This document shows, piece by piece, positions 24,524 to 33,347 of a stretch of DNA of 64,000 nt. The DNA is from CAZEBW01 sp964510205 (GTDB lineage Bacteria; Chloroflexota; Anaerolineae; VGOG01). How positions within the stretch are numbered: the first letter of the stretch is position 1; each line of letters begins with the position of its first letter. The translations under genes were made by a program, and so were the position numbers. Under the pieces are notes generated by a model. That model saw only the letters and a program-made list of their open reading frames with translations. It ran no database searches and was not told where the DNA came from. The DNA lies in NCBI GenBank assembly GCA_964510205.1, contig CAZEBW010000013.1, positions 1-64,000 of the forward strand, in the 5' to 3' direction.

Positions 24524-24596
24524 ACGGCCTATCGCGGCACGCACTCGGAGATTTTAGCATAAACTGGCAATTAGTGCAAATCGGAAAGGGGCCTCT

Positions 24597-24624
24597 TTGC
24601 GAAAGACACGATCTGTGATATAAT
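24597..24624 (+). promoter_or_regulatory. Promoter of the first FemAB-like gene
   Basis: TTGCGA (24597-24602), a 16-base spacer and TATAAT (24619-24624), about 29 bases upstream of the start codon. Confidence 0.75.
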
Positions 24625-24652
24625 GAGGCTATAGCGAGGAGGATGATAAAAC

Positions 24653-25699
24653 TTGCACGTTCACTTCACCAACGACGTAAGCGAAAGCGATTGGAATTCG
24701 TTCGTAGCCGAATCCCCGGCAGGCCACATCCTGCAATCGAGCCAGTGGGGCCAACTGAAGAAGCGATTCGGCTGGCAGGTCGCGCGCCTGGCCATTGAGA
24801 TTGAGGACGAGGGCCAGTGGCAGGCCGGCGCCCAGGTGCTCTTCCGCCCTCTCGGCCCCTGGACCGTTGCCTACGCGCCCAAAGGCCCCATCACCGACTG
24901 GGCCAATGAGGAGCTGACGCAGGCTTTGCTGGAGGCCCTGCACCGCCTCTGCCGCCAGCGCCGCGCCATCCTCCTCAAGATCGAGCCGGACCTGGCTGAG
25001 GATGCCGCGCTGGCCCGACGACTCACAGACCTCGGCTTCCGCGCCAGCCCGCAGACCATCCAGCCGCCATGCACCATCCTGGTGGACCTGACCCCCGATC
25101 CCGACGAGATTCTAGCCCGCATGAAGTCCAAAACCCGCTACAACATTCGGCTGGCGGGGCGCAAAGGGGTGACCGTGCGGGAGGGCACGGCCGAGGACCT
25201 AGCCGGCTTCTACCGCTTGATGCGCACTACTGCCGAGCGCAACGATTTCGGAATTCACAGCCGGTCATATTACGAGACCGCCCACCACCTCTTCGTGCCC
25301 CAGGGCCTGGCTAGACTTTTTCTGGCCACTTTCGAAGGACAGGTGCTGGCCGGGATCATGGCTTTTGCCTTTGACCAGAGAGCCTGGTACATGTACGGGG
25401 CCTCGTCCGACGAACACCGCGATCTCATGCCCAACTACCTCCTGCAGTGGGAGGCCATCCAGTGGGCCAAGGAGCGCGGCTGTCGGACCTACGATCTGTG
25501 GGGCATCCCCGATGAAGACGAGGAAACCCTGGAGGAAGAGTTCACCAAACGGAGCGATGGGCTGTGGGGAGTCTATCGCTTCAAGCGGGGCTTTGGCGGC
25601 CAGGTGGTGCACTATTTGGGCGCCTACGACTACGTTTACTCGCCAGCACTCTACTGGCTCTACAATAAGCTGGTGACTTGGCGAGCCCGACCAGGTTAG
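24653..25699 (+). CDS. FemAB/FemX-like peptidoglycan aminoacyltransferase (1)
   Basis: 348 residues in two tandem GNAT folds. Family landmarks are GHILQSSQWGQLKKRFGW at the N-terminus, the motif MKSKTRYNIRLAGRKGV, and AWYMYGASSDEHRDLMPNY near the C-terminal core. Such enzymes transfer an amino acid from aminoacyl-tRNA to the peptide of lipid II or peptidoglycan. The start appears to be TTG 24653, ten bases after GAGGAGG; no in-frame ATG is better placed. A close paralogue follows 104 bases downstream. Confidence 0.88.
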   Translation: MHVHFTNDVSESDWNSFVAESPAGHILQSSQWGQLKKRFGWQVARLAIEIEDEGQWQAGAQVLFRPLGPWTVAYAPKGPITDWANEELTQALLEALHRLCRQRRAILLKIEPDLAEDAALARRLTDLGFRASPQTIQPPCTILVDLTPDPDEILARMKSKTRYNIRLAGRKGVTVREGTAEDLAGFYRLMRTTAERNDFGIHSRSYYETAHHLFVPQGLARLFLATFEGQVLAGIMAFAFDQRAWYMYGASSDEHRDLMPNYLLQWEAIQWAKERGCRTYDLWGIPDEDEETLEEEFTKRSDGLWGVYRFKRGFGGQVVHYLGAYDYVYSPALYWLYNKLVTWRARPG

Positions 25700-25738
25700 A
25701 TGAATCAATCAGCAAGCTGAGGATAGGTGCCAAATCCC

Positions 25739-25774
25739 TGCTCCTGGCCTGGATTTGGCAATCCAGGCCGAGCA
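25739..25774. repeat. GGCCTGGATT palindrome, copy 1
   Basis: TGCTC-CT-GGCCTGGATT-tggc-AATCCAGGCC-GAGCA; perfect 10-bp inner arms and matching outer arms. It lies between the two FemAB-like genes; copy 2 is at 37777-37809. Confidence 0.85.
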
Positions 25775-25802
25775 GAGTTAATCTACCAAGGATGACAGCG
25801 AA

Positions 25803-26876
25803 GTGCAGATAACTGAGACAACAGACCGCGACATCTGGAACAACGTCCTGCTCAACCTGCCCTACAACCACATCCTGCAATCCTACGAGTGGGGCCAATT
25901 CAAAGCACAACATGGCTGGCAGCCCCAGCGACTCCTCTTTGAGGAAGCTGGCTCAGTCCGAGCCGCCGCTTCCGTATTGCGGCGCAAGTTCCCCTACCTC
26001 CCGCTGTGCATCATGTACGTACCCAAGGGGCCGGCTCTCGACTATGCCGACCAGGACCTGCTGCAGCGCGTGTTAGCCACCTTAGAAGACGCAGCCCGAC
26101 GCCATCACGCCATCTTCGTCAAAATGGATCCCGACGTCCGCCTGGAAGGCACCGCTTCTCCGGCAACCCAAGTCACCGCAGCCCTGGCAAACCGAGATTG
26201 GCAGCCCTCCGCCGAGCAGATTCAGTTCCGCAATACGCTTCTCATTGACCTGACGCAGGAAGAGGACGACCTGCTGATGGACATGAAATCCAAGACGCGC
26301 TACAATGTTCGGCTGGCCGGGCGGCGCGGAGTCACGGTGCGCCTGGGCAGTTTGGCCGACCTGCCCCTCTTCTACGAGATGTACGTCGAGACCAGCGAGC
26401 GGGATGAGTTCATCATCCGCCCCTTTGCCTACTATCGCCACGCCTGGCAGGATTTCATCGAGGCTGACCTGGCTCAGCTCTTCATCGCCGAGTACGAGGA
26501 GCAGCCCCTGGCTGGCATCATCCTCTTCCGCTTCGGCCAGAGGGCCTGGTACATGTACGGGGCCTCGCGGGACCTGCACCACAACCTGATGCCCAACCAC
26601 CTCCTGCAGTGGGAGGCCATGCGCTGGGCCAAGGCTCAAGGCTGCACGGCGTATGACATGTGGGGGGCGCCCGACGTTCTGGACGAATCGGATCCCATGT
26701 GGGGCGTCTACAGATTCAAGGAAGGCTTTGGAGGCCAATTCGTGCGCCACATCGGCGCCTATGATTACGCCGTTTCGCGCCTGCTATACCAGTTTTACAC
26801 AATCGCTGTGCCCCGCTACCTGGAAATGCTGCGCAAAAGGAATAGAAACAAGAAGAAAGCGGGCAGAACAGGATAA
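25803..26876 (+). CDS. FemAB/FemX-like peptidoglycan aminoacyltransferase (2)
   Basis: 357 residues, paralogous to the preceding gene along its entire length (NHILQSYEWGQFKAQHGW, MKSKTRYNVRLAGRRGVTV, AWYMYGASRDLHHNLMPNH). Start GTG 25803 with AAGGATGACAGCGAA upstream. The pair could add successive residues of an interpeptide bridge, as FemA/FemB do, or one may be specialised for another substrate. The C-terminus is strongly basic (RKRNRNKKKAG). Confidence 0.88.
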   Translation: MQITETTDRDIWNNVLLNLPYNHILQSYEWGQFKAQHGWQPQRLLFEEAGSVRAAASVLRRKFPYLPLCIMYVPKGPALDYADQDLLQRVLATLEDAARRHHAIFVKMDPDVRLEGTASPATQVTAALANRDWQPSAEQIQFRNTLLIDLTQEEDDLLMDMKSKTRYNVRLAGRRGVTVRLGSLADLPLFYEMYVETSERDEFIIRPFAYYRHAWQDFIEADLAQLFIAEYEEQPLAGIILFRFGQRAWYMYGASRDLHHNLMPNHLLQWEAMRWAKAQGCTAYDMWGAPDVLDESDPMWGVYRFKEGFGGQFVRHIGAYDYAVSRLLYQFYTIAVPRYLEMLRKRNRNKKKAGRTG

Positions 26877-27131
26877 TCAGTGACGAATTTTGCCCATTTC
26901 TCGGACAGGCCGTATCTAAACACGCGGTTTTACGTTATCAAATATAGAGAGCAACCCTTCGGATTGTAGTGAACATCCATCAATCGGGTCGCACTTCACC
27001 CAGAATTCATGCTGCTTTCACTAACTCTTCACACACCATTTTGACCAATAATGATATAATCTACCTGGGTTCAGTGTATCCCCGCCGTTTCACTCACAAT
27101 CTATGCATACGGGAAACCGGGGGCAAAAAAG
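26877..27131 (+). promoter_or_regulatory. AT-rich leader of the surface-protein gene
   Basis: AT-richer than its surroundings. It contains a clear TATAAT at 27055-27060 but no convincing -35 at 16-18 bases, so it may be a weak or activated promoter. GGGGGC lies ten bases ahead of the ATG at 27132. No gene seen. Confidence 0.4.
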
Positions 27132-29933
27132 ATGTTCGGTCATTTCGATGTATTCGTCGCAAACTTGGGCAGCCTATGGACAGATTGGCTAACCCGATTG
27201 CAGGAGTCTAAAGCGAGTAGGCAGGCATCGCTTGGCCTGCTGTGCGTTTTCCTGGTCATCGGCGCGGTAGGCACGCTTTGGGCGCCTGATCCACCAGCGC
27301 AAGCGGGACCCGACGGTGAAAGCACGGCCTACGCCGAAGCACAGTCGGGCAAGCGCATCCACCTGCCGGCGATTGACAACCAGAACGGGTGGGAAACCTG
27401 GGTGCAGGTGCAAAACGTGGGGACGACGGACAGCGGCGTGGTCGTGTTCTTCTGGGGCGATTACTCAAGCCGGTGTCCAACCAACGACCCAGGGCCGATC
27501 AACACAGTCTGCATGAGGGTGCCGGAGAACGGCGTTTGGACGCTGAAGGCCACCATTCCCAGCCAGGCCAGGTCGGCCGTCGCCTACTCGATAGCCATCC
27601 CGATTTTCAACGATGCCTGCGACGAGGCCGGCGACGCGGTGGGAGACACCAGCGCCTGGATGGCCTGGGAGGACACCTACGGAGGGACTGGAGAACCCAT
27701 CGCCGTGGTGGTTCAACGCGAAGGCGCCAATGATTTCGACACGGCTGTTTCCAGCGCCTACCCGGGCGTCAGCGAGGCGATGCACGGGGACGGGCCGCCC
27801 TATCAGTATTTCACCCCCTACGCCATGAGGCGATATCACGACCTGTACACAGAAATGGTCATCCAAAACAGCGGCGACCAATGCACGCCCTTAACCATCT
27901 ACTACAGAGAGCAGGGACCCAACCCCTTCGAGCAGATAGAACACATCGAGCAATTGGCGCCTGGAGAGTCCGTTCGGCTAAGGGTTCCTGACAATATCAA
28001 ATGCGACTGGCTGGGATCAGCGTATGTTCAGGCCAACCAGCCGCTGGGCATTATCGTAGACCAGACCAGTTATTCCAAATACTGCCCAAATTCAAACGAT
28101 CGGGGCACGCTGTTGACTTATTGGGCTCAGCCCTACAAACCCGCTGGCGACACGCTGCTCTACGCGGGCCTGCTGTTCAGGATGTGGAGCGGCTGGCAGA
28201 CGGGCATCCAGGTGCAGAACCTGACCCAGGAATCGCTGCCCACCTTCGTTACGGTGGATTTCATGGACAACAGCGGCGGTGAGATCATCTTCGTGGGCGA
28301 TTGGATAGCGCCCAATGCGGCCACCACCTTCTTCCTGCCAGCCATCACCGATCTCGGAGCCGACTACATCGGAGCGGCTGACATTCAATCCCATGCCCAG
28401 GTGGACTACCCCAGCGGGAACGAGACCGACGGCCAACCCATCTTCGCTGTGGTAGACGTGAAGAAGGCGCTGATCTACTCCGCTGCCTTTGACGGCTGGA
28501 TCACTGCCCCGCCAGGCGAGGCCCAGGGGGGAACCTACAACGCGGAGCCGCTGAAAGACGCGCCAGGATGGGGCTACATCGCCCTGCCCTCCATCAGCAA
28601 ATCGGATGAAGTGACCTCCATCATTGTGATCCGCAACAACTCCAACTGCAACAGGATCCGGCTCAGCATAAATATCTATGACGCTACGGGAACCAAGCAC
28701 ACCCTCATCAGCAGCCTGTGGCTGGGACCTAAGCACTCGCGGCTGGTGGACCTGGCCAACATCGGCAGCGTGGCCTCCGGTTTCATCGGCGCCGGGATCG
28801 TGGAAGTCACCGGCGTGGAGCAGTTGTGCGATACCGATCGGGACGGCCACGCCAATCCAGAGCCAGTCATGCCCTCTGTCACCGTGTTGAACAAAGGCCA
28901 TCCCGCCGGCGACATCACCACCGCCTACGAGGGCATTCCCTTCCAAGAGTGGGACGTCACTTGCAGAGGCGACATCAGGGGCCGAGTGTATTCCATAGAC
29001 CCAGGCCACGCGGCAGACGTTAGCGCCGCCAAGCCCATTGAGGGCGTGACCGTCATGACCGACGAGGGGACCGAGTCCATCACTTGCTCCAGCGGCGGCT
29101 ACGCACTGGACGGCGTGAAGTACATGACCCGCACGGTGACCTTCGAACAGCAGAGCTTCTTGAACTGGACCGCCCCGCCCTTCTTCTTGGGCTGCGGCGA
29201 GGACAAGATGCTGAATGCCAGCTTGCTTTGCCTGGGCGACGTCAGCCTCAAGGTCATGGCCTCTGTGGCGAGTGACGAAGACACTTCCAGCATCGCGGGA
29301 GCCACAGTAGTGTACAACAAACCGCTCGCCCCCAAAGCCGCTCACTACGGAGACTCTTATCACACCATCGGCGCCTCCGACCGCAGCGGCGTGCTGAGCC
29401 TGGCCGTACCCATCCTCAACGCGACCAGCACTTTCACCGTGAGCGCGCCGGGCATCGCCGAGAGCGGCGTCTTCACCTGGACGCAGATGGTGAACACGCC
29501 CACCGTGACGACGACGAACAGCATCTTCGGGGGTCCGGCTTTGAACTCCCGCGTCTACAGCGATACCACGCCAAGCGAGGCCGGCCTGTGGTACGGCTTC
29601 GACGACGATAGCTGCGCCAACATCGGCGGGGAGTACGTCCGGCTCAACAATCAGGATGTGGAGCTAATGCTCTGCGGCTACGGCGCGGTGGCGGGCCTCG
29701 TGAAAGCCGGCGGGGTAGCTATACCGGACCAACTGGTGGAGGTGATCGTGAATGGCGAGGTGGTCGGTTCGACCGCCACGGGCGCGAACGGCGCCTACAC
29801 CATCGGCGGCATCCCCACCCAGTGTTTCTCTGCTACGGGGTGCGCAGACTTCTCCGTGCGATCCATGGGCCACACCGAAACCGACACCTGGGAAGGCTGC
29901 GGCGACTTCGAGCAAGTGAACTTCGACTTCTAA
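27132..29933 (+). CDS. Large exported protein with repeated beta domains
   Basis: 933 residues. An internal N-terminal membrane segment (about 36-52, GLLCVFLVIGAVGTLW) acts as signal anchor or signal peptide. The ectodomain shows four related beta modules with the pattern W-T-I-VQN (WETWVQVQNVG, YTEMVIQNSG, WQTGIQVQNLT, TSIIVIRNNS) at roughly 80, 240, 350 and 490. Carboxypeptidase-regulatory-like segments follow (from about 615 and again from 845, ending GANGAYTIGGIP). It is rich in paired cysteines. No enzymatic motif is visible. It is probably a cell-surface or adhesion protein; its placement after two envelope-modifying genes fits. A strong terminator follows. Confidence 0.72.
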   Translation: MFGHFDVFVANLGSLWTDWLTRLQESKASRQASLGLLCVFLVIGAVGTLWAPDPPAQAGPDGESTAYAEAQSGKRIHLPAIDNQNGWETWVQVQNVGTTDSGVVVFFWGDYSSRCPTNDPGPINTVCMRVPENGVWTLKATIPSQARSAVAYSIAIPIFNDACDEAGDAVGDTSAWMAWEDTYGGTGEPIAVVVQREGANDFDTAVSSAYPGVSEAMHGDGPPYQYFTPYAMRRYHDLYTEMVIQNSGDQCTPLTIYYREQGPNPFEQIEHIEQLAPGESVRLRVPDNIKCDWLGSAYVQANQPLGIIVDQTSYSKYCPNSNDRGTLLTYWAQPYKPAGDTLLYAGLLFRMWSGWQTGIQVQNLTQESLPTFVTVDFMDNSGGEIIFVGDWIAPNAATTFFLPAITDLGADYIGAADIQSHAQVDYPSGNETDGQPIFAVVDVKKALIYSAAFDGWITAPPGEAQGGTYNAEPLKDAPGWGYIALPSISKSDEVTSIIVIRNNSNCNRIRLSINIYDATGTKHTLISSLWLGPKHSRLVDLANIGSVASGFIGAGIVEVTGVEQLCDTDRDGHANPEPVMPSVTVLNKGHPAGDITTAYEGIPFQEWDVTCRGDIRGRVYSIDPGHAADVSAAKPIEGVTVMTDEGTESITCSSGGYALDGVKYMTRTVTFEQQSFLNWTAPPFFLGCGEDKMLNASLLCLGDVSLKVMASVASDEDTSSIAGATVVYNKPLAPKAAHYGDSYHTIGASDRSGVLSLAVPILNATSTFTVSAPGIAESGVFTWTQMVNTPTVTTTNSIFGGPALNSRVYSDTTPSEAGLWYGFDDDSCANIGGEYVRLNNQDVELMLCGYGAVAGLVKAGGVAIPDQLVEVIVNGEVVGSTATGANGAYTIGGIPTQCFSATGCADFSVRSMGHTETDTWEGCGDFEQVNFDF

Positions 29934-29963
29934 GCCAGCCCGCTGTGAGACGAGTCTAGACCC

Positions 29964-29999
29964 AAAAAGCCACCAGGGGTTTCCCCTGGTGGCTTTTTT
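29964..29999 (+). terminator. Bidirectional terminator between convergent genes
   Basis: AAAAAGCCACCAGGGG-TTT-CCCCTGGTGGCTTTTTT: a 13-bp GC-rich stem plus A/T tails, serving both the surface-protein gene and leuS. Confidence 0.92.
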
Positions 30000-30045
30000 C
30001 TGCTTCCACCTTCCAACCTCTAACCTCCAGCTTCTAACTTCCAGA

Positions 30046-32868
30046 CTATTTCGCCACGATGTTCACCAGCCGCCCCGGCACATAGATGACCCTCTTGGCT
30101 TCTAAGCCTTCCAGGTGGCGCTGAGCGCCATCGCTGGCCAGGGCCAATGACTTGGCCTCCTCCTCGCCGATGTCCACCGGCACCTCCAGCCGGTCCCGCA
30201 GCTTGCCGTTGACCTGGACGATCAAGGTGATAACCTCCTCGGCGGCCAGCTCCTCGCTCCACGTCGGCCAGCGCTGCTGATGGATGCTGTGGGGTCGGCC
30301 AGTGCGTGCCCACAGCTCCTCGGCGAAATGAGGACACGGCGGAGCCACCATCAACAGCAGCGACTCGATGGATTCTTCCCAAGCCGGGGTGTGGACGACC
30401 GGCGTCTCCTTGGCCTTGATCAGGTAATTATTGAACTCCATCAGCGCGGCCAGCATGGTGTTGAAAGCAAAGGCCTCCATGTCCTGGGTGGCCTTCCTGA
30501 TGGTCTGGTGGGTCTTGCGCCGCAGGTCAGCGATGTCGTCTTCAGTGGCCTCGCCCTTCACTTCGGGTTTCGGCTCCAGGACCACTTTCCACACGCGGTT
30601 CAAAAATCGCCACACGCCCTCGATCCCCTGACTATTCCAGGGACCGCCCTCTTCCCAGGGACCGATGAACATCAGGTAGGCGCGGACGGTGTCGGCCCCA
30701 TACTGGGCCACTATCTCATCGGGATTGATCACGTTGCCCCGGCTCTTGCTCATGCGATAGCCGTCGGGCGCCAGGATGATGCCCTGGTTGAACAGGCGCA
30801 GCATCGGCTCGTCGAAGTCTACCAGCCCCATGTCCCGCATCACTTTGGTGAAGAAGCGGGTGTAGAGCAGATGCATCACAGCGTGCTCCACTCCGCCCGT
30901 GTACTGATCGACCGGCAGCCAGTAGCAGCCCACCTCAGGGTCGAAGGGCCCCTGGTCGTAATCCGGGCTCAGGTAGCGGTAATGGTACCACGAAGAGCAC
31001 ATGAACGTGTCCATGGTATCGGTCTCTCGCTCGGCGGGGCCGCCGCACTGCGGGCAGGTGGTGTGGCGGAAACCCTGGTGGAACTTGAGAGGCGATTCGC
31101 CCGTGGGAATGAAGTCCACATCGTCGGGCAGCAGCACGGGCAGGTCCTCCTCGGGGACGGGCACCGTGCCGCACCTTTCGCAGTAGATGATGGGGATAGG
31201 CGCGCCCCAGTAGCGCTGACGGCTGATCAGCCAGTCGTGCAGCCGATAGTTGACGGCGAACTCGCCCATGCCCTGCTCCTCCAACCACTCGGTCACCCTC
31301 TGCACCGCCGCGTCGCCCGGCGTGCCGCTGAAGGCGCCAGAGTGGATCATGGCTCCGTACTCGGTGTGGAACAGCACGTCGCGGTAGAACTCCACGCCCC
31401 ACAGCAACTCCATCACCGTGCGTTTGGCCTGTAGCTCGGACTCCATCTCCTGGCAGCGGGTCAGGATATTCTCCTCGGCCGCCACGCCGTCGAATGGAAC
31501 CACCGCATCATCGAAAACAAACACCCAGCGAGCGCCGACGACCTCGGTCCAGGAGTCGGGCTTGAGGTACGCCTGCGCCAGCTCAATGTAGCGATCCACC
31601 TGGCCCTTGTCCATGGTGACGCCCAATGAGCCATCCCGCTCCTCGAAGGGGATGCCCGCTTGAGTCAACGCCTCGGCGAAGCCCGCTTTCATCGTGCCCC
31701 GCAGGACGAAGGACTTGCCAACACCATCTGGACGGTCAATCACCGGGATGATGGGCAGGCCGAACTTGAGGGCGAACTCGAAGTCCCGTTCGTCGTGGCC
31801 GGGCACGGCCATGATGGCCCCCGTGCCGTACGTCATCATCACGTAGTCGGCGATCCAGATGGGAATCCGCTCGCCGTTGACCGGATTGATGGCGTAAGCG
31901 CCAATGAAGACGCCGGTCTTCTCCTTGTCCACCGCCAGCCGCTCGATCTCGCTCTGGCGGGCAGCCTGCTGTTTGTAAGCTTCCACTTCTTCGCGACGCT
32001 CCGGCGTGGTCAGTTTGTCCACCAGGGGGTGCTCCGGAGCCAGTACCATGAAGGTCGCGCCCCACAGGGTATCGGGACGGGTGGTGAAGACCACGATGTC
32101 GTCCCCGCCCTCACCCTCCGCCCCCCCTCGGTCCCCCCCAACCCTGGGGGGGAAGTCTGCAATTGGAAAGGTGACGTTGGCCCCTTCGCTGCGGCCGATC
32201 CAGTTGGTCTGCATGGCGACCACGCGCTCCGGCCAATCAATTTGGGAGAAGTCCAGCAGCTCATCGGCGTAATCGGTGATGCGGAACAACCACTGCTCCA
32301 GGTCTTTTTTGATCACCGGCGTCTCGCAGCGCCAGCAGTGGCGGTCTTCGCCCTCCACCTGCTCCCGCGCCAGGGTGACGTTGCAGGTGGGACAGAAGTC
32401 CACCGGCGCTTTCTCCCGGTAGGCCAAGCCGCGCTTGTAGAACTGCAAGAAAAACCACTGCGTCCACTTGTAGTACTTGGGATCGCAAGAGATGGCCTCA
32501 CGGTCCCAGGCCCACATGGCGCCCATAGAACGAAGCTGCTGGCGCATGCGGTCAATGTTATCGTAGGTCCATTTCTTGGGGTGGATGCCGCGCCGGATGG
32601 CCGCGTTCTCCGCCGGCAGCCCGAAGGCGTCGAAGCCGATGGGGAAGAAAGTGTTATAGCCTTGCATACGATAATAGCGGGCTTTGGCATCGCTGGGCGT
32701 CATGGCGTACCAGTGGCCGACGTGGATGTCGCCTGAGGTGTAGGGGAGCATGGTCAGGAAGTACCACTTGGGCCGCGACGGGTCCTCCACCGTGCGGTAC
32801 AGCCCATCGGCCTCCCACCGCTTCTGCCATTTGGTTTCGATCTCCTGAGGGATATACTTATTAGTCAT
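30046..32868 (-). CDS. leuS: Leucyl-tRNA synthetase
   Basis: 940 residues. The class I signature HVGH (His49-His52, after LPYTSGDI) and the KMSKS loop as YRMSKSRGN are present, along with the CP1 editing domain, the zinc-ribbon-like Cys pairs (CPTCNVTL, CWRCETP; CERCGTVP, CPQCGGP) and the C-terminal tRNA-binding domain. Start ATG 32868 has AGGAG seven bases upstream. The frame stays open upstream through the leader and a tRNA gene, but that part is non-coding RNA. Expression is predicted to be controlled by the T-box leader. Confidence 0.96.
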   Translation of the reverse strand: MTNKYIPQEIETKWQKRWEADGLYRTVEDPSRPKWYFLTMLPYTSGDIHVGHWYAMTPSDAKARYYRMQGYNTFFPIGFDAFGLPAENAAIRRGIHPKKWTYDNIDRMRQQLRSMGAMWAWDREAISCDPKYYKWTQWFFLQFYKRGLAYREKAPVDFCPTCNVTLAREQVEGEDRHCWRCETPVIKKDLEQWLFRITDYADELLDFSQIDWPERVVAMQTNWIGRSEGANVTFPIADFPPRVGGDRGGAEGEGGDDIVVFTTRPDTLWGATFMVLAPEHPLVDKLTTPERREEVEAYKQQAARQSEIERLAVDKEKTGVFIGAYAINPVNGERIPIWIADYVMMTYGTGAIMAVPGHDERDFEFALKFGLPIIPVIDRPDGVGKSFVLRGTMKAGFAEALTQAGIPFEERDGSLGVTMDKGQVDRYIELAQAYLKPDSWTEVVGARWVFVFDDAVVPFDGVAAEENILTRCQEMESELQAKRTVMELLWGVEFYRDVLFHTEYGAMIHSGAFSGTPGDAAVQRVTEWLEEQGMGEFAVNYRLHDWLISRQRYWGAPIPIIYCERCGTVPVPEEDLPVLLPDDVDFIPTGESPLKFHQGFRHTTCPQCGGPAERETDTMDTFMCSSWYHYRYLSPDYDQGPFDPEVGCYWLPVDQYTGGVEHAVMHLLYTRFFTKVMRDMGLVDFDEPMLRLFNQGIILAPDGYRMSKSRGNVINPDEIVAQYGADTVRAYLMFIGPWEEGGPWNSQGIEGVWRFLNRVWKVVLEPKPEVKGEATEDDIADLRRKTHQTIRKATQDMEAFAFNTMLAALMEFNNYLIKAKETPVVHTPAWEESIESLLLMVAPPCPHFAEELWARTGRPHSIHQQRWPTWSEELAAEEVITLIVQVNGKLRDRLEVPVDIGEEEAKSLALASDGAQRHLEGLEAKRVIYVPGRLVNIVAK

Positions 32869-32892
32869 TGATCTGCTCCTTTCCCTGTTAGA

Positions 32893-33263
32893 TAAAAGCC
32901 CCCTCCGCCTCAGGGACGAAGGGGGCTTCTCCGTGGTACCACCCTGCTTGATGGCCCAGCAACCAACCTGATCACTGGCACTTGGTGGAGCTGAGGGGAC
33001 TCGAACCCCTGACCTTCTCAATGCCATTGAGACGCGCTCCCAGCTGCGCTACAGCCCCACGTTGTCCATCCGCTCTGAGCGAGGTAACGATCGCCACTCG
33101 GCAACGGCTTAGCTTCGCACGCTGCGCCGCTTGCAGTTCGCCGTTGCGGCTCCCAGGCGAGTTCGGCCTCCTGGCGCTCCCCGTCGGCGCCGCTGCCAGG
33201 CTTCCACTTTTGCCCGGCTCTCTGTGGGGATGGCCTACTACTCCTGTTCACAGCCTTTAGTAT
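32893..33263 (-). promoter_or_regulatory. T-box riboswitch leader of leuS (Leu CUC specifier)
   Basis: Minus-strand features in order: Stem I base GGCT...CAGG with the AGTAGTA loop-E strand (33236-33242); distal AG-bulge region AGAGAGCCGGG and GTGGAAGCC; specifier strand GAACTC with codon CTC at 33159-33161, closed by CCTG...AGCC; a linker stem; the conserved T-box AGGGTGGTACCACGG (32931-32945), whose TGGT can pair with the ACCA end of tRNA-Leu; and an intrinsic terminator (32893-32928, AAGCCCCC / GGGGGCTT with T run). Uncharged tRNA-Leu would favour the antiterminator and raise leuS expression. Oddly, a whole tRNA-Ala gene lies between Stem I and the antiterminator. The promoter was not located. 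Confidence 0.88.
32983..33058 (-). tRNA. tRNA-Ala(GGC), nested in the leuS T-box leader
   Basis: A full cloverleaf on the minus strand: acceptor GGGGCTG / CAGCTCC with the G3-U70 pair that identifies tRNA-Ala, D arm GCGC / GCGC, anticodon stem TCTCA / TGAGA with loop ATGGCAT (anticodon GGC), T arm with GGTTCGAGTCC, discriminator A and encoded CCA (32983-32985). The flanking bases GATGG-A-CAAC (33061-33070) and GTTG-CTGGG-CCATC (32950-32963) can pair, so the tRNA sits in the loop of a leader stem. Confidence 0.95.
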
Positions 33264-33347
33264 CTGTTTCTGGTTTTTCCAAAGGACTTATTACAGCTCA
33301 ACCTCCCATCAAGGGGATACCGATGGGAAAACGCATAGTAGTCTCGG

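Larger units (their letters stand above)
24392..24538. repeat. Direct duplication of about 58 bp carrying the nuo promoter
   Basis: 24392-24449 and 24481-24538 share ACAAACGGGC, ATTATAACATACTTCTCG, AAA, GGGCAAAC/GCGCAAAC and CGCGGC, offset by 89 bases. Both copies keep the complete promoter. Confidence 0.85.

Noticed and set aside
28092..29363. A 423-codon open frame antisense to the surface-protein gene
   Set aside because: Shadow frame: low-complexity composition and no family motif; the plus-strand frame has coherent domains and a terminator.
30280..31434. A 384-codon open frame antisense to leuS
   Set aside because: LeuS motifs are intact on the other strand; this frame has antisense composition and no start signal.
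32869..33027. N-terminal extension of leucyl-tRNA synthetase
   Set aside because: The extra codons read through the T-box terminator and the tRNA gene; the ATG at 32868 has a ribosome site and aligns with the family start.
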